From positions 9,363 through 49,762 of the forward strand of contig DGVW01000048.1 of the NCBI GenBank assembly GCA_002396005.1: a stretch of DNA of 40,400 nt, written 5' to 3'. Positions 8,485-16,913 of the stretch are shown here, piece after piece. Each line of letters begins with the position of its first letter. Positions within the stretch are counted from its first letter, which is position 1. The position numbers were made by a program, and so were the translations under genes. Origin of the DNA: Oribacterium sp. UBA4274 (lineage in GTDB: Bacteria > Bacillota > Clostridia > Lachnospirales > Lachnospiraceae). The notes beneath the pieces were generated by a model, which saw only the letters and a program-made list of their open reading frames with translations, was not told the DNA's origin and ran no database searches.

Positions 8485-9323
8485 TTTTATATATGACATC
8501 TACACCGGGTGGGTTTAATCGCCGTACCGGGTTGCCGGAAAAACTTGATAACAGTAATCATTTTGTAGACAGACTTATGGACGACTGGAAGGCACACAGC
8601 AAGGGTCTGCTTATCTCATCTGATCCTAAAAATTCCGAGATGAACAGTGCTATGGCTCAGACGTATCTTGATGCATTTAACAAGTCAGGACTCAGTATGG
8701 ATGCTATTGATGTTCTGGATGCGAGAGATGAACAGACGGCAGAGATCATTGGAACATATGATGTTGTGATACTTGCCGGAGGTCATGTACCTACTGAGAA
8801 TGCCTGGTTCCATAAGATAAAACTAAAGGAGCGTATCAGAAGCTTCAGAGGCATCGTTATAGGTATCAGTGCAGGCACCATGAATTGTGCCGACATCGTA
8901 TATGCTCAGCCGGAGCTTGAAGGTGAGTCCAAGGATGCCGGATATGAGCGTTTCATAGAGGGGCTGGGTCTTACCGATACCAATGTCATCCCGCACTACA
9001 ATCAGCTCATCGATTCCATGCTTGACGGCAAGAAGCTTTTTGAGGAGATAACATATCCGGACAGTGAGAACAGAGCATTTTACTGTCTGACGGATGGAGC
9101 GTATATACGGAAAGATACCAGAACAAACAAGGAGATGCTTTACGGAGAATCCTATCTCATTGCTGACGGAGAGATAGGCCTCATATGTAAAAACGGCGGA
9201 GAGTTTGAGATACCGACACATCCTGACGTGAGAAAACCTGCATTTTTTGTAGCGGCGGCACTGACTGTAGGTGGTCTTTTGGGAGCGGCTATCACCAGAT
9301 ATCTGTTGAAGCATGATGAGTAA
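8481..9323 (+). CDS. Peptidase S51 / type 1 glutamine amidotransferase-like protein with C-terminal membrane anchor
   Basis: The fold is that of dipeptidase E and cyanophycinase. The likely nucleophile serine is Ser130 in GISAGTMN, preceded by the VVILAGGHVPTEN loop (about 95-107), and NVIPHYNQ supplies a histidine. Family members are cytosolic serine peptidases acting on small or isoaspartyl peptides; the substrate here is unknown. Unusually, the C-terminus carries one hydrophobic helix (AFFVAAALTVGGLLGAAI, about 252-272) with a basic tail, suggesting membrane anchoring. The start ATG at 8481 has AAGGAAGGG upstream and overlaps the stop of the preceding membrane protein gene by 4 nt, so the two may work together. 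Confidence 0.8.
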   Translation: MILYMTSTPGGFNRRTGLPEKLDNSNHFVDRLMDDWKAHSKGLLISSDPKNSEMNSAMAQTYLDAFNKSGLSMDAIDVLDARDEQTAEIIGTYDVVILAGGHVPTENAWFHKIKLKERIRSFRGIVIGISAGTMNCADIVYAQPELEGESKDAGYERFIEGLGLTDTNVIPHYNQLIDSMLDGKKLFEEITYPDSENRAFYCLTDGAYIRKDTRTNKEMLYGESYLIADGEIGLICKNGGEFEIPTHPDVRKPAFFVAAALTVGGLLGAAITRYLLKHDE

Positions 9324-9365
9324 GTTGTATGTATCAGATACTTAATAAAAAATCCGGGAGAGATT

Positions 9366-9650
9366 ATGGACGTTGAGGCAGTAATGTCAGCCCTTCGTGA
9401 GAAGGCACTGAAAGATGAGAATTTCCGAAAGGAACTTCTGGAAACGCAGAAAGAGAAAAATCCTCTGAGTTCCTTTTGCGAGATAGCGAGGAGAGAAGGA
9501 TACGAGCTTTACGAAATGGATATCCTGACCTATGGTGAAGAGTTTTACGCAGCTATAAAAAGGTCAACCAATGGCGGAGGTGAAAACTCACCGAAGCTGG
9601 AGGGACAGGACGATTACTATGATATGTTCATGGCGGAGCTAAGGCTTTGA
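9366..9650 (+). CDS. Small Nif11-like protein coupled to a Y-family polymerase
   Basis: The protein has 94 residues. The first ~50 resemble a Nif11-type domain: a helix MSALREKALKDENFRKELLE, then FCEIARREGYELYEMDI. Nif11 domains occur in leader parts of peptide natural-product precursors and also in unrelated small proteins. A GGG run is followed by an acidic tail rather than a cysteine-rich core, so a peptide precursor is not supported. A clear GGGAGAG lies upstream of ATG 9366. Its stop overlaps the TTG start of the polymerase gene, so a role linked to that enzyme is more likely. The domain call is by eye and tentative. Confidence 0.55.
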   Translation: MDVEAVMSALREKALKDENFRKELLETQKEKNPLSSFCEIARREGYELYEMDILTYGEEFYAAIKRSTNGGGENSPKLEGQDDYYDMFMAELRL

Positions 9651-11218
9651 GTGAATCGATGAAAAACAGATGTTACATTTGCATAGATCTTAAGTCATTC
9701 TATGCTTCAGTAGAGTGCCATATGAGAGATCGAAACCCACTCACAACTCACCTTGTGGTGGCGGATGTGAGCAGGACTGAAAAGACCATCTGTCTTGCGG
9801 TATCTCCATCCCTAAAGGCCTATGGGATCCCCGGCAGGGCCAGACTTTTCCAGGTTGTGGAAAGGGTTAATGAGATAAATGCAGAACGTAAGCGAAGGCT
9901 GAAGGGCCGGGACTTTTCTGGTGCATCTGATGATGCAGGGAAGCTGGAAGCGGACCCTGCACTGAAACTATCATATATCGCAGCAACACCTCAGATGTCA
10001 AAGTACATCGAGTACAGCACACAGATTTACAACATTTATCTCAGGTATGCATCATCGGAAGATATACATGTTTACTCTATAGATGAAGTTTTTATTGATG
10101 CAACGGAGTATCTCAGAACCTATGCTTCGGTTCATGGAATCACAGAATCAGAACCTCGCAGGATTGCTGAAATCATGGCTATGGACATGATAAGAGAGAT
10201 TTATGATGAAACAGAAATAACAGCAACTGCAGGAATCGGCACCAATATGTATCTCGCAAAAATCGCCATGGATATCGTTGCCAAGCACGTTCCACCCAAT
10301 AAAGAGGGGGTGCGCATCGCAAGCATTGACGAGATGAGCTACAGGCGGATCTTATGGAATCATAGGCCTCTTACCGACTTCTGGAGAGTGGGAGTCGGGT
10401 ATGCCAGGAAGCTGGAGTCCATGGGGCTCTATACCATGGGAGATGTGGCCAGATGCTCTGTAGAAAACGAGGATCTCCTGTATAAGACCTTTGGTATCAA
10501 TGCTGAGCTTTTGATCGATCATGCCTGGGGATATGAGCCCTGCGGTATGAAAGATGTGAAAAGCTATAAACCGGAGCATAACAGTATAGGTTCAGGGCAG
10601 GTGTTGCATTGCCCTTATGATTATGAAAAGAGCAGGCTTGTTCTGAAGGAGATGGCTGATCAGCTGTCACTTGACCTCGTTGGCAAGCATCTCGTGACAA
10701 AGCAGCTTGTGGTTACTGTTGGCTATGATATCGACAACCTTACTGATCCTGTTATCAGTAAAAAGTATAAAGGTCCTGTGACAGTAGATTATCTCGGAAG
10801 GAGAGTTCCCAAACATGCCCATGGCACCATCAATCTTTCTGAGTGGACTGCGTCAACAAGACTCATCACCGAAGCTGCGGCAAAACTCTATGATGAGATA
10901 GTTAACCCTGTGCTTATGGTGAGACGTTTCAATATAACCGCCACTATGGTAAAGGATGAAAAAGAAGCAGACAAAACCGTGCGGTTTGGAGATCAGACCG
11001 GAACATGGGAGCAGATGGACCTTTTTACGGATTACGCGAAACTTGAAAAGGAAAGAGAAAAGGCTGCAAGAGACCGAAAAAGGGAGAAGAGACTTCAGGA
11101 GGCAGCTCTGGCCTTAAAACAGAAGTATGGAAAAAATGCTGTTCTGAAAGGTATGAATCTGCAGGAAGGTGCAACTATGAAAGATCGGAACGAGCAGATA
11201 GGCGGCCATAAGGCATAG
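9647..11218 (+). CDS. Y-family DNA polymerase (UmuC/DinB-like, translesion)
   Basis: It copies past damaged DNA in the cytoplasm. The catalytic carboxylates are visible in YICIDLKSFYASVE and in the palm motif VYSIDEVFID. GIGTNMYLAKIAMDI and FWRVGVGYARKLESMGLYTMGDVA are the thumb/helix-hairpin-helix part. The little-finger domain follows, and the last ~60 residues are highly charged (KEREKAARDRKREKRL), likely coiled. At 523 residues it is longer than typical DinB and matches the Firmicutes UmuC-like group (YqjW/UvrX type). TTG at 9647 overlaps the upstream stop; ATG at 9659 is an alternative. The following small gene resembles the YolD-type partner often found with such polymerases. Confidence 0.93.
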   Translation: MSESMKNRCYICIDLKSFYASVECHMRDRNPLTTHLVVADVSRTEKTICLAVSPSLKAYGIPGRARLFQVVERVNEINAERKRRLKGRDFSGASDDAGKLEADPALKLSYIAATPQMSKYIEYSTQIYNIYLRYASSEDIHVYSIDEVFIDATEYLRTYASVHGITESEPRRIAEIMAMDMIREIYDETEITATAGIGTNMYLAKIAMDIVAKHVPPNKEGVRIASIDEMSYRRILWNHRPLTDFWRVGVGYARKLESMGLYTMGDVARCSVENEDLLYKTFGINAELLIDHAWGYEPCGMKDVKSYKPEHNSIGSGQVLHCPYDYEKSRLVLKEMADQLSLDLVGKHLVTKQLVVTVGYDIDNLTDPVISKKYKGPVTVDYLGRRVPKHAHGTINLSEWTASTRLITEAAAKLYDEIVNPVLMVRRFNITATMVKDEKEADKTVRFGDQTGTWEQMDLFTDYAKLEKEREKAARDRKREKRLQEAALALKQKYGKNAVLKGMNLQEGATMKDRNEQIGGHKA

Positions 11219-11328
11219 TGGGATTTGACGGATTTCTATCATTTATGGGAAGAGCATATTTAGGAGTCTGTTAGATCTGCATCTGTATGCCGGAGATATA
11301 CGGCAAAATACCCTTACAGGAGATTAGT

Positions 11329-11580
11329 ATGAGCGGAGAGAAACCGGAGTGGCACAATGTGCATGGCATAACAAAGGACGAGATGTACGGAAAACATGAT
11401 GATGTTATGGCGAAGTACGGTGATATCATCGATATGCCTCATCATGTTTCTGAGAAACATAAGCCCATGTCCGTATATAACAGAGCGGCTCAATTTGCAC
11501 CTTTTGCAGCATTGACAGGATATGATGAGGCTATCAGGGAAGTGGCGCAGCAGGCGATAGAAAAGATGAATGATACATAA
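11329..11580 (+). CDS. Small YolD-like protein downstream of the polymerase
   Basis: About 83 residues. The diagnostic part is the C-terminal NRAAQFAPFAALTGYDEAI, a motif common in small proteins encoded after clostridial Y-family polymerases and reminiscent of the DRG...W.PF core of YolD. I chose ATG at 11329 because AGGAG (11318-11322) lies 6 nt upstream; an earlier in-frame ATG at 11287 has no such site. The role is unknown; location suggests damage tolerance. It shares a transcript with the polymerase as far as spacing shows. Confidence 0.7.
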   Translation: MSGEKPEWHNVHGITKDEMYGKHDDVMAKYGDIIDMPHHVSEKHKPMSVYNRAAQFAPFAALTGYDEAIREVAQQAIEKMNDT

Positions 11581-11655
11581 ACAAAGATTGTTGGCACTTC
11601 CTCAGAATATGAAGTGGTAGCCTGTACGGATTTATGGTATGATGTTTGCACTTAA

Positions 11656-11710
11656 AAAGGTACGGACAGAGGGCGGGAGACGAGGTATTCCTGTGATACT
11701 GTCCTTTTTT
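11656..11710 (+). terminator. Weak terminator or attenuator-like hairpin
   Basis: GGACAG (11664-11669) pairs with CTGTCC (11699-11704), flanked by an A run and TTTTTT. It lies between the small YolD-like gene and the next gene's GGAGG, so it may end the polymerase operon. The loop is large, so confidence is low. Confidence 0.35.
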
Positions 11711-11723
11711 GCGGAGGTTGGAT

Positions 11724-12353
11724 ATGAGTGTAAAGATGGAATTTCCTGATGAGTATATACAGATTTTGAAATCATATGCAGAGCAGAACGATGTCACTGT
11801 TGAAACGGCTATAGCAGATACACTGGAGTTTCTGGAGCTTAAGAACGAGGTATTTGACCACTATCGTATAGCGGTAGAGGATCCTGAGTCTTATCTCAAT
11901 GATGCGGACGAGCTCAATGCCAAGGCCATAAGACAGATTTATATGGATCTGTTTGGTGAGGATACAGTGGGAGACATGATCCACTGTTACTATAATCCTG
12001 ACAAGTTAAATGTTCTCATGTTGGACATCGAGTATGATGATTCTGTACCTCTCTGGACTTTGATCGAGATGTTCCATAACAAAATCCCCGGGATGGAACT
12101 GAGTCACGATATCCTGTCACTGTTCTATGTTCATAATCGCTTTGATGGAAAACATGATCAGATTCAGGAACTTATGGACTGGATGGTTTCAGACCATGAG
12201 GATGATGGTTTTGAGACAGCAGGATACTATGAGAGCATCATGGATGAGCCTGATGATGAAGAGTTCTTTGACGATGAGGATTTCGAGTTTCAGGATGAGT
12301 CCCTGTATGATGAGGACTCCGAGGATGAAGAATCCGGTGAAGAATCTGATTAA
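11724..12353 (+). CDS. Acidic protein of unknown function
   Basis: I do not recognise this 209-residue protein. It has no signal peptide or membrane segment. The N-terminal part (EFPDEYIQILKSYAEQNDVTVETAI) looks like a short helical, possibly ribbon-helix-helix-like segment. The middle is mixed alpha/beta, and the last ~45 residues are almost entirely Asp/Glu/Ser (DDEEFFDDEDFEF, then EDSEDEESGEESD), a highly acidic tail likely to be disordered. The start is ATG at 11724, with GGAGG at 11713-11717; a TTG at 11709 is in frame but lies before that site. It is followed by a strong bidirectional terminator. Confidence 0.7.
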   Translation: MSVKMEFPDEYIQILKSYAEQNDVTVETAIADTLEFLELKNEVFDHYRIAVEDPESYLNDADELNAKAIRQIYMDLFGEDTVGDMIHCYYNPDKLNVLMLDIEYDDSVPLWTLIEMFHNKIPGMELSHDILSLFYVHNRFDGKHDQIQELMDWMVSDHEDDGFETAGYYESIMDEPDDEEFFDDEDFEFQDESLYDEDSEDEESGEESD

Positions 12354-12364
12354 GATGATGATGT

Positions 12365-12407
12365 AAAACGGAGCCTATGACCTAAAGAAAGTCACAGGCT
12401 CCGTTTT
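12365..12407. terminator. Bidirectional terminator between convergent genes
   Basis: AAAACGGAGCCT pairs perfectly with AGGCTCCGTTTT, with an inner TGAC/GTCA and an A-rich loop. A/T runs on both sides allow it to serve the acidic protein gene (+) and metH (-). Confidence 0.92.
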
Positions 12408-12411
12408 TAAA

Positions 12412-14967
12412 TTACAGAAGTCCCTTTTCGCAAAGCTCATCTGCATATCGTACAGTGGTCATGGCGTCCTTGCCGTAGCAGTCAGCACCGATCTTGTCAG
12501 CGTAATCCTGCGTCATGACGGCTCCGCCGACGGCAATCCTGCAATCCGGTTTTTTCTCTCTGAGCTGGCGGATGGTCTCCTCCATATTTACAACAGTTGT
12601 GGTCATGAGAGCTGAGAGTCCTACAAGCTTTACGTCCTTTTCTATCGCAGTTTCAACTATTGTTTCCGGCGCAACGTCCTTTCCGAGGTCGATAACATCG
12701 TAGCCGTAATTCTCCAGTAAAACCTTAACGATATTCTTGCCGATATCATGTATGTCACCCTTCACAGTGGCAAGTATGATCTTTCCTTTCAGCTCCTGCT
12801 GGGACCCGGACATGGAATCCTTAACCACCTGAAATGCAGCTTTGGCAGCGTCTGCCGCCATGAGGAGCTGCGGTAGGAAGAGAGTTCCCTTTTCAAATCC
12901 CTGACCGACTATATCCAGTGCCGGAACCAGATCCTGATTAATGATATCCAGCGAACTTTTTGTGGCCAGTGCCTCTTTGGTAGCTGCCGCTGCAGGTTTT
13001 GCCATGCCGCGCTCGATGAGCTCCATCAGCTTTGATTTGCCGGAGCCTCCGGGTGATGGCGTGGGAGATGATTCTGCAGTGGATGAAGTCGAAACATTGT
13101 TTTGGGCTCCGATGCCACCGGTTTTACCAGCCGATGCCGAGAGCGAGACATTGGCAGCAGAAACACCAAGGGCATCGAGAACTCTGGAGCGGCATGCATT
13201 AACCGCATCAGACACCCGCTTATCAGGAGTTTTATAGTTCTGAAATGCACCTATGAAGCTCATGAAGTTCTCGTCCTGATTGGTGAGGGCGCAGAAGCTT
13301 CTGTAGGACTGCATCATCGCTTCGTTATTTGGGTTTATGATAGCGCAGGACAGGCCGTTCTGGAGAGCCATGGTGAAGAAATGAGAGTTTATGAGTTCTC
13401 TGGCAGGAAGACCAAAACTTATATTGGAAACACCCAGGATAGAGTTCCCTCCCAGTTCATCACGTATACGACGAACAGTTTCAAGCGTCACAAGAGCACT
13501 GTTCGGATCACTGGAGATGGTCATGCAGAGACCGTCTATCACCACATCTTCTTTAGGTATTCCGTAGCTGGCAGCCGTCTCATAGATCTTTTTTGCTATC
13601 CTTATGCGGCCGTCAGCAGTGGCAGGGATTCCGTCCTCATCAAGGGCGAGGCCGACGATCACCCCACCGTATTTTCTGACAAGAGGAAATACCTGATGCA
13701 TGACTTCCTCTTTTCCATTTACGGAATTGATGAGAGCTTTTCCGTTATAATGTCTCAGCGCCCGCTCCATGGCAACAGGGTCAGAGGTGTCGATCTGCAG
13801 AGGGAGAGCAAGTACGCTTTGAAGCCTCGTTACGACTTCATCGATCATCTCTGTTTCATCGATTTCAGGGGAGCCAACATTAACATCCAACACATCTGCG
13901 CCGGCATCCTCCTGCTGCAGTCCCTGATCAACTATATAGTCGATGTCATGTTCAATGAGAGCCTGCTTGAAACGTTTCTTGCCGGTAGGGTTGATGCGTT
14001 CGCCAATGATTACAGGACGGGCTCCGCCGCCGATTTCGACAGTCTGTGAGAAAGAAGAGATGACAGTGCGATGTACATTATCAACAGGACGCATAGGAAG
14101 AGGACGCACCGCCTCAATCTCTTTTCTTATGTACTCAGGAGTAGTTCCACAGCAGCCGCCGAGACCTGACGCGCCAAGCTCTGCGATTTGTTTCATCCAT
14201 CCGGCAAATTCCTCTGCATCTACATCGTAAACGGTTTTGCCATCCACAGATTTCGGCAGGCCGGCATTGGGATTGACGATGACAGGAACATGTGCGGCCT
14301 TCACAAGATGCGAAACGATGGGCAGCATCTGTTCAGGGCCGAGAGAACAGTTTGTTCCGAGGGCATCTACATGGAGACCCTCCAGCATGGCAACTACAGA
14401 CTCAGGGGTTCCGCCGGTTAGCATCTTTCCTGTGGCATCAAAAACGCAGGTGATAAATACCGGAAGATCACAGTTTTCCTTGGCTGCAAGGACAGCGGCC
14501 TTGGCCTCGTAGGAATCGTTCATGGTTTCGATGAGGACGAGATCTGCACCTTCCCTGGCACCGATTCTGACTACCTCGGCAAAGATATCTACAGCATCAT
14601 CAAAAGAAAGATCCCCCATAGGCTTCAGGAGCTTTCCGGTCGGACCGATATCGAGGGCTATATAAGCATCATCCTCGCGGCCGGCCCGGGTACGTGCTTC
14701 CTTGGCTAATGCTACTGCCGCGGTGACAATCTCATCCAGATTATCAGGGAACTTGAGACGGTTTGCGCCGAAGGTGTTGGTGTTGAAGATATCGGCTCCG
14801 GCTTTAAGATATCTGAGGTGTAAGTCGAGGATATCGTCAGGGTGGGAGAGATTCCAGTTTTCAGGAAGCTCTCCGGGCTCAAGACCTTTTGACTGCAGTA
14901 TAGAGCCTGTTCCGCCGTCGAAAAATATCCATTCTTTACCTAAACGATCCAGTATATGTTTGCCCAT
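12412..14967 (-). CDS. metH: Cobalamin-dependent methionine synthase MetH, lacking the activation domain
   Basis: MetH transfers the methyl group of 5-methyltetrahydrofolate to homocysteine through methylcobalamin. The N-terminal homocysteine domain (about 1-290) has its three zinc cysteines, Cys207 in GTNCSLGPE and Cys272/Cys273 in GGCCGTTPEY. The pterin domain follows (about 310-580; GERINPTGKKRF). After a Ser/Thr/Pro/Gly-rich linker of ~40 residues come the helical cap and the B12 domain with the cobalt-ligand motif GDIHDIGKNIV near residue 740. At 851 residues it ends after the B12 domain; the reactivation domain is encoded by the gene just upstream in the operon (15-nt gap). The cofactor would be made by the cobalamin genes at 1-5382. 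Confidence 0.97.
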   Translation of the reverse strand: MGKHILDRLGKEWIFFDGGTGSILQSKGLEPGELPENWNLSHPDDILDLHLRYLKAGADIFNTNTFGANRLKFPDNLDEIVTAAVALAKEARTRAGREDDAYIALDIGPTGKLLKPMGDLSFDDAVDIFAEVVRIGAREGADLVLIETMNDSYEAKAAVLAAKENCDLPVFITCVFDATGKMLTGGTPESVVAMLEGLHVDALGTNCSLGPEQMLPIVSHLVKAAHVPVIVNPNAGLPKSVDGKTVYDVDAEEFAGWMKQIAELGASGLGGCCGTTPEYIRKEIEAVRPLPMRPVDNVHRTVISSFSQTVEIGGGARPVIIGERINPTGKKRFKQALIEHDIDYIVDQGLQQEDAGADVLDVNVGSPEIDETEMIDEVVTRLQSVLALPLQIDTSDPVAMERALRHYNGKALINSVNGKEEVMHQVFPLVRKYGGVIVGLALDEDGIPATADGRIRIAKKIYETAASYGIPKEDVVIDGLCMTISSDPNSALVTLETVRRIRDELGGNSILGVSNISFGLPARELINSHFFTMALQNGLSCAIINPNNEAMMQSYRSFCALTNQDENFMSFIGAFQNYKTPDKRVSDAVNACRSRVLDALGVSAANVSLSASAGKTGGIGAQNNVSTSSTAESSPTPSPGGSGKSKLMELIERGMAKPAAAATKEALATKSSLDIINQDLVPALDIVGQGFEKGTLFLPQLLMAADAAKAAFQVVKDSMSGSQQELKGKIILATVKGDIHDIGKNIVKVLLENYGYDVIDLGKDVAPETIVETAIEKDVKLVGLSALMTTTVVNMEETIRQLREKKPDCRIAVGGAVMTQDYADKIGADCYGKDAMTTVRYADELCEKGLL

Positions 14968-14982
14968 GAGTTTGCTTTCTCC

Positions 14983-15831
14983 TTAAGTGTTTTCTATTCT
15001 GTATAAGCAGTCCGGTGCCTTGCTGCAGAGAGTGCAGGAGGTAGTGCTGTTCCTGTTTGAAATGGTATGTTTGTCTGAGTCAGAGCATCTGTCTGAAACT
15101 TGCCTGTCACTGCATATATGTTGATTTTCCGTGGCTTCCGCAGCAGAACGCCTTGTTGCCTCCAAAGGATTGATCACATCAGCGAGATAGGCTGTTTCAT
15201 CGGATTCGTTAACTGATGAAGCTCCGGTTGGTGATTCGATGGTTTTTACACAACCGATGAAAGCAGTGATAGACTTGCTCGGAACCATCAGAAGAGTATC
15301 TGTGAGGATGATGCCGCACCATTTCTGCATATCAAGTATCCTTGCAAAATCAGCCTGAAGCGCCAGCGGCAGATCCCCGTAACCGGGAGAGTAACGAGGA
15401 CGCAGAACATAACCGTTCTGAGCCTCGGACTCCTTTAGCTTTTCAACTTCGGCATCCGCATAAGACTCGATCATTTCCGCTCCGGCGGCCTGATAGATCG
15501 CGGCATCAAGCATGCTTGTGATCTCGCTCCGCTTGATGAGATGGTCGATGCCCATGCCTATGGTTGCTGCAAACATATATGCATAGTCGCAGCCTGACAG
15601 GTTTCTGTACAGGTTTCTGGATTTAATGCTTATACCTGCGATATTTGTAATGTCAGGTGCCGTCTGAGTTACGGAAAATTTCCGGTAGAAGCATTTGGGC
15701 GAAGCGGTTTTCTGCATTTTTTCAGTGCAAATGCCTATTCGTTCGTCAATCTCCGGAGTCGGAGTGATACTTCTGTAACCGAGAAAACGGTAAATTTCTT
15801 TGGTACGTAATTCAATCATTTTACAAATCAA
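14983..15831 (-). CDS. Methionine synthase activation protein (stand-alone AdoMet-binding domain)
   Basis: The protein matches the C-terminal reactivation domain of full-length MetH, which uses AdoMet to remethylate cobalamin that has become oxidised. The AdoMet motif is seen in RPRYSPGYGDLPL, followed by the MVPSKSITAFIG block, and SGCDYAYMFAATIG lies earlier. The last residues CTLCSKAPDCLYR form the cysteine motif typical of stand-alone clostridial versions. Between these lies a poorly conserved stretch of about 65 residues rich in Ser, Asp and Glu. It is separated from metF by 19 nt and from metH by 15 nt, consistent with a matched supply of the two chains. Confidence 0.9.
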   Translation of the reverse strand: MICKMIELRTKEIYRFLGYRSITPTPEIDERIGICTEKMQKTASPKCFYRKFSVTQTAPDITNIAGISIKSRNLYRNLSGCDYAYMFAATIGMGIDHLIKRSEITSMLDAAIYQAAGAEMIESYADAEVEKLKESEAQNGYVLRPRYSPGYGDLPLALQADFARILDMQKWCGIILTDTLLMVPSKSITAFIGCVKTIESPTGASSVNESDETAYLADVINPLEATRRSAAEATENQHICSDRQVSDRCSDSDKHTISNRNSTTSCTLCSKAPDCLYRIENT

Positions 15832-15850
15832 AAGGTGACAGCACTTGAAA

Positions 15851-16714
15851 TCAGATCTTCAGAATCTCTGAAAGATTCTTCTGGATGGCTTCTGCGATGT
15901 CAGGTTTGTTCATGGAGTAGACATGGATGTGCTTTACATCGTTTGCGATGAGGTCGATGATCTGCTCTGTGGCGTAAATGATTCCGGCCTGTTTCATGGC
16001 AGCAGGATGGTCGCCGAACTTATCAACTATTTCCTTGAAACGGGTTGGAACAGTGGTTCCGGAAAGCGCAACTGAACGGCCTAACTGCTTTGCATTTGTT
16101 ATAGGCATGATACCCGCAAGAACCGGCACACGGATGTCGTTTTCCCTAAGTCTGTACAGGAAGTTGAAGAATTCAGCATTATCAAAAAACATCTGAGTTG
16201 TGAGGAAATCAACTCCCGCATCAACCTTTTTCTTCAGATTCCTGATGTCATCGTCCTTGTGAGAGCACTCAACATGACCGTCCGGATAGCAGGCACCGCC
16301 GATGCAGAAATCGCCGTGCTGCTTGATGTCCTCGATGAGCTCGGATGCATAATGATAGTCACTGTAAGGCGTTCCGTCCTTTGGGATGTCGCCGCGCAGT
16401 GCCATGATGTTTTCAAAGCCGTTTGCCTTGAAGCTCTCCAGCATCTTGTGAACATGCTCCCTGGAAGATGATACACAGGTAAGATGAGGCAGAACCTCAA
16501 CGCCGTACTTGTCACGGATGTTTTTGGCGATATTGAGAGTGAACTCGGAAGTTCCTCCGCCGGCACCGTAGGTTACGGACATAAAGCTCGGCTTAAGAGC
16601 TGCAACGCTCTCGGTTGCTTCCTGAACTGAATCGAAATTTTCAATTTTTTTCGGAGGGAAAACCTCAAAAGATAGCGTGATATTGTCATTTTTTAGAATA
16701 TCGATAATTCTCAT
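15851..16714 (-). CDS. metF: 5,10-methylenetetrahydrofolate reductase MetF
   Basis: MetF reduces methylenetetrahydrofolate to the methyl donor used by MetH, with FAD in a TIM barrel. The family start LSFEVFPPK, including the catalytic glutamate, is followed by SVTYGAGG, the NIMALRGDIP block, IGGACYPDGH and FLTTQMFFDN. The 287-residue length is normal. I chose the ATG at 16714, which has GGAGG 5 nt upstream; an apparent TTG at 16726 is part of the ribosome binding site itself. It lies 19 nt before the MetH activation gene and 199 nt after folC. Confidence 0.96.
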   Translation of the reverse strand: MRIIDILKNDNITLSFEVFPPKKIENFDSVQEATESVAALKPSFMSVTYGAGGGTSEFTLNIAKNIRDKYGVEVLPHLTCVSSSREHVHKMLESFKANGFENIMALRGDIPKDGTPYSDYHYASELIEDIKQHGDFCIGGACYPDGHVECSHKDDDIRNLKKKVDAGVDFLTTQMFFDNAEFFNFLYRLRENDIRVPVLAGIMPITNAKQLGRSVALSGTTVPTRFKEIVDKFGDHPAAMKQAGIIYATEQIIDLIANDVKHIHVYSMNKPDIAEAIQKNLSEILKI

Positions 16715-16741
16715 ATATGCCTCCAAGTATAAGACTGAATT

Positions 16742-16820
16742 CCGGATTTTTTAGATGTATTTTATAGAAGGTGCCCGTATAAGTCAGGTAAAAGGATGGC
16801 TGTAAGCATATAAAATCCGG
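16742..16820 (-). other. Closed-stem leader candidate upstream of metF
   Basis: CCGGATTTT (16742-16750) is a perfect 9-bp inverted match to AAAATCCGG (16812-16820) across 61 nt, in the 199-bp gap between folC and metF. The RNA would form a closed domain just ahead of the metF ribosome binding site. I do not recognise it as a known riboswitch. Confidence 0.35.
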
Positions 16821-16913
16821 AAGGTATAAATACCTATCATATCTATATTAAATCACGGGAGAGTGCGTAATGCATAATACATAAAATTTAGGAGAGGATA
16901 TAACCACAGTCTA

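Noticed and set aside
9366..9650. Peptide natural-product precursor, based on the Nif11-like domain and GGG run
   Set aside because: The tail after GGG is acidic with no Cys, Ser/Thr core pattern, and no modifying enzyme or exporter is nearby.
13102..14049. 315-codon open frame on the + strand
   Set aside because: It lies wholly inside metH on the opposite strand, has no ribosome binding site and no recognisable motif, and metH is certain.
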